Under the pieces are notes generated by a model. The model saw nothing but the letters and a program-made list of their open reading frames with translations. It was not told the DNA's origin and searched no databases. From Podochytrium sp. JEL0797 (Eukaryota; Chytridiomycota; Chytridiomycetes; Chytridiales; Chytriomycetaceae): 10,688 nt of DNA. The stretch covers positions 1 through 10,688 of the forward strand of contig JADGJG010000941.1 of assembly GCA_027596195.1 (NCBI GenBank), read 5' to 3'. Numbering within the stretch: position 1 is the stretch's first letter; each line of letters begins with the position of its first letter. Below are positions 6,474 through 10,688 of this stretch, piece after piece. Made by a program: the position numbers and the translations under genes.

Positions 6474-8678
6474 TCAGTCAGCATCCCAATACGACTCGGC
6501 CGACAGGAGGTAGGCGTCTGCGAGTCGGAGGTCACGAATGGCTTTGATTACGAGGGGATTCGGGCGAGGGGGGCGGAGGAAGAGGTGGGAGATGGCGAGG
6601 CGCGAGTGTTGGGCGGGTGTGAGGTCTGTGTCGTGTAGTACATTGGCAATGGCGAGGGGTCGGGTGATCACGATTGGGGAGGGGTTGAATGTGGGGGAGG
6701 TGGCTGCGAAACGGAGGCGGTTAGCGAAGAAGCGGAGGGCGGCAATGTCGGGGCTGATGGCGGGATCGTTGTTGCGGAGGTAGGAGTTGCGGACCATGTT
6801 GAGCGTGGCGTTGGCTGCGAGGGCGCGCTGGAACACGCAGTTGGCGGCGGGGATGGTGACTGGATTGCGGATGACGTGGCGGGTGAGCAAGAAGTCGGCC
6901 CGGTCGAGGAACGGTTGGAGGCCGAGGATGTAGCGGGCGACGGGCGGGTCAGGTGGCACCGGTAGCTGGAGAGGCTGGAGGATCCATGCGCAGGCTTGGT
7001 TGGTCAGTGCGGTGGAGGCGGAGGCGATGGCGTTGCGCTCCGCAGTCGAGAGGGCGGCATTGGCGAGGGGGAGGGCGTACTCAGTGCGTGATCTGGCGTA
7101 GGAGACGTAGATGGAGCGGCGTTGCAGCGAGGACCAGCAGGTGGCAAAGGGGGAGCGTTGGAGCGTTTCGAGGACTCGTCGTGCTTGCTTGATTTTCGCG
7201 AAAAAAAACGCAAAAAATTGCGGGCCTGCCGTGGAAATGTTGACGCCGAGGTATCGATCAGAGTTCTTCGAGGGGATTCGACTGCCCATGTATTGGAGAG
7301 GAGGGCCGTGGTAGTTGATGGTGGTGCATTTCGAGGGGGAGAGGCGGAGGCGGCTGTGTTCGCAGAATTCGACGATTGTGGCGAATGAGGTTTGGAGGTG
7401 TTCGTCTGTGAGGGTGCGTGAGGCGAGGTCGTCGGCGAATCCGGCAGCGTTGGATGTGCCCAGTGTGGGGGGGATGCGAGCTTCGAGGAGGGAGAAGAGG
7501 GGATCAATAAAGATGTTGAAGAGAAGCGGGGAGAGCGCGGAACCCTGATTGAGTCCGCGGGAGCGTTTGACAATTCGGCTGGTTGCTTCGCCGAGTCGGA
7601 TACGTGTGAAGGTGGTGACGAAGAGTTGTTGGACTGATGCGAGGAGGTGGTTTTCGAGGGGAGAGTCGCCTTTCGCGCGAATGTTGGAGCGAAGGCGGGC
7701 GAGGAGGAGGGGGATGTCGACGGTATCGTAGGCCTTCCAGAAGTCGGTGAGGAGGGTGCGGGTTTCGGGGGAGGAGGTGTTGCACGCCCATGCGAGGTTT
7801 GAGATTGTTGATCGATTTTTTTGGAAGCCTTGTTGATTCGGATGGACGGATGTGTGGACTTTCAGGATGCGGAGGAGGATCTTTTCGTAGAGGAGGCGGA
7901 GGATGTTGCTGAGGCCGATGGGCCTGAAGTCGAGGAGGGAGGGATTCGAGGGGGGAGTGGAGGATTTCGGGACGAGGACAGTGGTGAATGCGAGCCATTG
8001 GGAGGGGACTGTGGCAGTGGCGAAGATTGTGTTGAAGAGGTTCGTGAGGGCGGAGGTGAGATCGGTTGAGTCGGCGGCGATTTTGATGATGTTGATTGAG
8101 ATTCCGTCGGGGCCGGAGCCTTTGTTGAGTGGGTATTCGGAGATGATTTCGTGAAGGGTGAGTGTGTTGGTGAAGAGGAAGTCAGGGGGGAGGTCGGGTT
8201 GTTCGATGGTTTCGAAGAGCGGGGGAGGGGGGGAGTATGCGGGATCGGCAGAGCGGTACAAGTTTCGAAACGTACTGCGGGCTTCGTTGAGGATTTGCGG
8301 AGAGGGAGGAGGCGCATGGAGGGGTTTGACGTGGGTTGCTGCTTTGGCTTGGCGGATGGCGGTGAAGAAGTCGGGACGGCTGGGCGTTTGAGGGGGAGGG
8401 TGTTGATCGGGGGGGAGGGGAGTTTTCGAGGGTTTTGTGCCGTAAACGGAGAGGGCAAGACAGCGGAGAGTGTCCACCACATGGGAGTAGACAGTATCAA
8501 CAGCTTGCTGAGGTGTGAGGGAGTCGAATGCGGGGGCGGGGTCGGGGAGCGTGAAGAAGATGTTGGCGAGATTTTTGAATTTTTCGAGACTTGTCTTTTT
8601 TGGCTTGCGGAAATACGAAAAACGAAGAAAATGCGAGACTTGGAACGGAAAACTGAGATCAGGTGCGTGGTTGCTCAT
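6474..8678 (-). CDS. ORF2: LINE-type reverse transcriptase, no endonuclease domain seen
   Basis: Copies element RNA into DNA during target-primed reverse transcription. The 734 residues begin directly with the linker region that normally follows the endonuclease in LINE ORF2s. RT motifs in order: GPDGISINIIK (about 189-199), PSQWLAFTTVLVPK (225-238), LLDFRPIGLSN (248-258), NQQGFQKNRST (281-291), TDFWKAYDTV with catalytic D312, GLNQGSALSPLLFNIF (375-390), GFADDLAS with D416 and D417, LRLSPSKC (444-451) and DRYLGV (474-479). These are non-LTR motifs, not Penelope-type. The remaining 250 residues show no CCHC knuckle, RNase H or PD-(D/E)XK signature by eye. The ATG overlaps the ORF1 stop, so translation probably depends on reinitiation. 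No stop or frameshift breaks the ORF. Confidence 0.9.
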   Translation of the reverse strand: MSNHAPDLSFPFQVSHFLRFSYFRKPKKTSLEKFKNLANIFFTLPDPAPAFDSLTPQQAVDTVYSHVVDTLRCLALSVYGTKPSKTPLPPDQHPPPQTPSRPDFFTAIRQAKAATHVKPLHAPPPSPQILNEARSTFRNLYRSADPAYSPPPPLFETIEQPDLPPDFLFTNTLTLHEIISEYPLNKGSGPDGISINIIKIAADSTDLTSALTNLFNTIFATATVPSQWLAFTTVLVPKSSTPPSNPSLLDFRPIGLSNILRLLYEKILLRILKVHTSVHPNQQGFQKNRSTISNLAWACNTSSPETRTLLTDFWKAYDTVDIPLLLARLRSNIRAKGDSPLENHLLASVQQLFVTTFTRIRLGEATSRIVKRSRGLNQGSALSPLLFNIFIDPLFSLLEARIPPTLGTSNAAGFADDLASRTLTDEHLQTSFATIVEFCEHSRLRLSPSKCTTINYHGPPLQYMGSRIPSKNSDRYLGVNISTAGPQFFAFFFAKIKQARRVLETLQRSPFATCWSSLQRRSIYVSYARSRTEYALPLANAALSTAERNAIASASTALTNQACAWILQPLQLPVPPDPPVARYILGLQPFLDRADFLLTRHVIRNPVTIPAANCVFQRALAANATLNMVRNSYLRNNDPAISPDIAALRFFANRLRFAATSPTFNPSPIVITRPLAIANVLHDTDLTPAQHSRLAISHLFLRPPRPNPLVIKAIRDLRLADAYLLSAESYWDAD
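8675..8678 (-). promoter_or_regulatory. ATGA stop/start overlap coupling ORF1 and ORF2
   Basis: On the minus strand the ORF1 stop TGA (8677-8675) shares bases with the ORF2 start ATG (8678-8676). Such overlaps allow termination-reinitiation; stop/start coupling of this kind is known from the Bombyx telomeric element SART1. Confidence 0.7.
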
Positions 8679-10522
8679 TCACTCGACTTGGCCTCGGTGG
8701 ACAAGGACTTGGCTTCCATGGAAGGCTTGGCGGAGGGCTTGCTGGCGGCAGAGGAGACGGGGCGTTGAGCGGCGGCGGCGACAAAAACGACGGGCGTGGG
8801 CGCAGGCGTGGTGGCAAACGACACACCGGCTTTCTTGAGGATACTGGGAGGCGGGGCAGAGGCGGCAGGCGTGGCAGTGGCGGGATTGGCGGGGCGGGAC
8901 TCTTGTTCGCAGCGGCGACGGAACTCACTCAGTTTTTCACAGCAGAAAAGAAACTCGGACCAGTTGCGGTAGTACGACTGGACATTGGAGTTGTAGGCGG
9001 TGGAGGCAATCTTGGTGACGCGGTGGTAGTTCCATTCGACTTGCTGGGGCGTGGTGTGCGGGGCATCGAGTGCGAATTTTTCGAGGACTGTGAAACCGAG
9101 TCTGGTGAGTTTAGCTGCGAAGAACGGGGCATACGTAATACTAATCGCAAGCTCGTAGATTGTGGCGCTAATCATGGACACGTTCAAGAGTGCGGTCATC
9201 GGGAAGGCGAGTTTGGTGAGTAACTTCTTGAGGTCCGAGTATCTGAGGCTTTTAAACCCCGCAACGTAGATGGGCACGCACGCATGGAGGACTTCTGGAT
9301 CACTGTAGAGGCGGAAGAATTCGACGTTGGGGGCTTGGCCAGGGCGGGGGGGGGCGTCGGGGCGGAGGAGATCGGCAAGGGCGTTTTTCGCTTCGTCATC
9401 GAGGGAGGAGGGCGCTTGGGAACAGGCTTCGGTCCAGGTACGTCTCGAGTTGATAGAGGGGTTGGTGCCGTTGTTACTCGTTTTTCCAGGGGCAGCAGAG
9501 GCATCGGAGCGGGGGGGGGACTCCGCGCGGCGGGATTCGGCGGGCGCCTGGGCCTCGCTCATGGCTTTCTCGAAGCGAGCCATGGACGCAGCGTACATGG
9601 ACTTGGATTCGTGGAGTTCTTCGTGGAGGACGGCAATGGCGGCGTCTTGGGCTGCGGTGGTTGCTTTGAGGGCGTCGATGTGTTCGCGGAATTCCGTGAC
9701 GGCCAGGGCGAGGGCTTCGCGGACGGCCATGCGGCATGCGTCGGCGATGACTGTGGCGAGGGACTTCGTGTCGATGTTGGGGGTTGCAGGCTGGGTTGCA
9801 GGGTGCGGATTAATAAAGTTACTCTGGTTACTAATCTCGGGCGAAGTCGGCTCAGGCGCTTTTGAAGAGTCATCGAACCCGGGACTTCCCGGCGAAGCGG
9901 CATCGGACTGCGACACGTGGCTCACGTCACTCGCGCTCGAGGGTTCTCCTTCGGAGGACTCAATGGGACGCTTGGAACCGGCCACTTGGATGGGAGGGAG
10001 CGTGCTGCTGAATTCGAAATCATCCTGGGAGACGATTGGCGTCGCGGTTTCGTTCATTATGGCGTCATCGGCAGCGATCGCGCGGGGAATCACAGCTTGA
10101 GTCACAGCCGTCGCGATCTTGAAAGGCGAGGCAGGGCGGATGGCGGGCGTGGCGCTGGGCTTCCTCTTCGTAAGGAACGATTGAATACCGCTGCTGGCAC
10201 TAGGCGCATTCCCGAGCATCGCTTGCATCGTCTGATACGCAGGCACATTTCTGAGCTTCTCGTTGACGAAGGCGGTAACACGAATGTTCGAGTGTTTAGC
10301 AGTACAACGAAGGTAGCAGATGCCAGCAGGCTTGTTTGGATTCGAGGTGTAAAGTTTGCCGCAGCTGGGAATATGACAAACGATTCCGAGTTCTCTGGCA
10401 GCTGAGAGCGCCCATGGCGCGACAGCACACTCTCTGTCAAAGCTCGACGTCTGGGCAGCTTTGGCTGAGATGGAGGCAAGGCGTTTGGGGTCAGGGGGCA
10501 TTAAGCTAGTGGCTGGGAGCAT
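8675..10522 (-). CDS. ORF1: Gag-like RNA-binding protein of the retrotransposon
   Basis: 615 residues, starting at ATG 10522, the first in frame after an A-rich leader. An N-terminal cysteine cluster C49-x4-C54-x14-C69-x3-C73-x3-H77 could bind zinc; it resembles no standard knuckle I can name. A long Ser/Pro-rich, probably disordered region follows (about 105-250), with a basic KRKP patch near 119-122. A predicted coiled coil (about 255-325) suits multimerisation. A folded domain with EFFRLYSDPEVLHACVPIYVAGFKSLRYSD and ISATIYELAISITYAPFF (about 400-500) recalls a region seen in other fungal LINE ORF1s. The Ala/Pro-rich tail ends AKSSE. Gag CCHC knuckles are absent. By position the protein should package element RNA; a telomere-targeting role is only inferred. 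Confidence 0.8.
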   Translation of the reverse strand: MLPATSLMPPDPKRLASISAKAAQTSSFDRECAVAPWALSAARELGIVCHIPSCGKLYTSNPNKPAGICYLRCTAKHSNIRVTAFVNEKLRNVPAYQTMQAMLGNAPSASSGIQSFLTKRKPSATPAIRPASPFKIATAVTQAVIPRAIAADDAIMNETATPIVSQDDFEFSSTLPPIQVAGSKRPIESSEGEPSSASDVSHVSQSDAASPGSPGFDDSSKAPEPTSPEISNQSNFINPHPATQPATPNIDTKSLATVIADACRMAVREALALAVTEFREHIDALKATTAAQDAAIAVLHEELHESKSMYAASMARFEKAMSEAQAPAESRRAESPPRSDASAAPGKTSNNGTNPSINSRRTWTEACSQAPSSLDDEAKNALADLLRPDAPPRPGQAPNVEFFRLYSDPEVLHACVPIYVAGFKSLRYSDLKKLLTKLAFPMTALLNVSMISATIYELAISITYAPFFAAKLTRLGFTVLEKFALDAPHTTPQQVEWNYHRVTKIASTAYNSNVQSYYRNWSEFLFCCEKLSEFRRRCEQESRPANPATATPAASAPPPSILKKAGVSFATTPAPTPVVFVAAAAQRPVSSAASKPSAKPSMEAKSLSTEAKSSE

Positions 10523-10688
10523 GGTGTCCGTCTGTTTGTGATAACTTTTTTTTGTTTTTGTTTTTTATTTTTGTTTTTGTTTTTTGTTTTTAGGGTTGTA
10601 GTATAGGAGAGTGTTGACTGTGTGGTAACTGATTAATCTCGATTCTGCGCAGGTTGGTGGCGGAAGAGAAGGCTGGGTTTGAATTTGA
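10523..10688 (-). other. Retrotransposon 5' leader with CAAAAA simple repeat, then unassigned sequence
   Basis: Sense to the element, 10591-10546 is a run of CAAAAA/CAAAA units, ending 23 bases before the ORF1 ATG. An unstructured A-rich leader could help translation initiation. Outside it lie one TTAGGGTT (plus strand, 10590-10597) and about 90 bases I cannot assign. The last 36 bases follow a CAG and stay open in two of the three forward frames, but nothing more can be supported. Confidence 0.5.

Larger units (their letters stand above)
6289..10591 (-). mobile_element. Two-ORF non-LTR (LINE-type) retrotransposon without a visible endonuclease
   Basis: Order on the minus strand: A-rich leader, ORF1 (10522-8675), ORF2 with reverse transcriptase (8678-6474), a roughly 165-base 3' UTR and a 21-base poly(A). 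There are no long terminal repeats. Both ORFs are uninterrupted and the tail is uniform, so the copy is young. Neither ORF contains motifs I recognise as an AP-like or restriction-like endonuclease. It follows telomeric repeats at its 3' end. The 5' boundary is uncertain: I place it at the outer edge of the CAAAAA-rich leader, next to a single TTAGGGTT. No target-site duplication could be assigned. The element class is certain; the family is not recognised. Confidence 0.8.

Noticed and set aside
7004..7573. Long reverse and forward frames inside ORF1/ORF2 of the retrotransposon
   Set aside because: GC-rich coding DNA leaves other frames open; these encode low-complexity Pro/Ser/Arg or Gly/Arg strings, while the RT frame has clear motifs.
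10546..10591. T-rich run read as the poly(A) tail of a second, distal retrotransposon in a head-to-tail array
   Set aside because: It is interrupted by regular G residues, would leave only 23 bases of leader for ORF1, and the sequence beyond it does not resemble the 3' UTR at 6310-6473.
6289..10591. Interpretation as a Penelope-like element
   Set aside because: The RT motifs (GPDGI, DFRPIGLSN, NQGSALSPLLF, FADDLA, YLGV) are of the LINE type and no GIY-YIG motif was seen.
10653..10688. Possible coding exon after CAG at the right edge
   Set aside because: Only 36 bases; open in two forward frames, but no start, no partner exon and no recognisable peptide.

Overview
The window looks like nuclear DNA of a fungus. 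It has two eukaryotic cytosolic ribosomal protein genes, short GT-AG introns with yeast-like branch points, AATAAA poly(A) signals and TTAGGG-type telomeric repeats. A eukaryotic L28 gene (absent from budding yeast) and a C2H2 protein with FTRNDAL-style fingers hint at an early-diverging lineage such as a chytrid. That placement is inference from memory, not proof.

Layout. 1-181: 3' end of ribosomal protein eL28. 182-1067: spacer ending in a probable 5'-UTR intron. 1068-1649: ribosomal protein eL34, two exons, intact. 2053-3468: an unnamed C2H2 zinc-finger gene with a five-base first exon, an in-frame 66-bp tandem-repeat region and at least four introns. Its last intron has a GC donor, and its second finger lacks a histidine ligand. 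3613 to about 6249: a PIF/Harbinger-type DNA transposon with a transposase gene (+, broken by one frameshift) and, convergent with it, the Myb/SANT-like partner gene (-, no start codon and a TGA upstream of its DNA-binding domain). The right terminal inverted repeat is not visible. 6250-6288: degenerate telomeric repeats. 6289 to about 10,590 (-): a full-length-looking two-ORF non-LTR retrotransposon. 10,600-10,688: unassigned.

The most interesting part is the right half. The retrotransposon has intact ORF1 (615 aa) and ORF2 (734 aa), joined by an ATGA stop/start overlap. ORF2 has a complete LINE-type reverse transcriptase with its catalytic aspartates, but I see neither an AP-like endonuclease before it nor a restriction-like endonuclease after it. 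Its poly(A) tail abuts telomeric repeats in the orientation expected if cDNA synthesis was primed from the 3' end of the G-rich telomeric strand. Together this suggests an endonuclease-free LINE-type element that extends chromosome ends. A plausible but unproven history is that a chromosome broke inside the Harbinger element, was healed by telomeric repeats, and was then capped by the retrotransposon.
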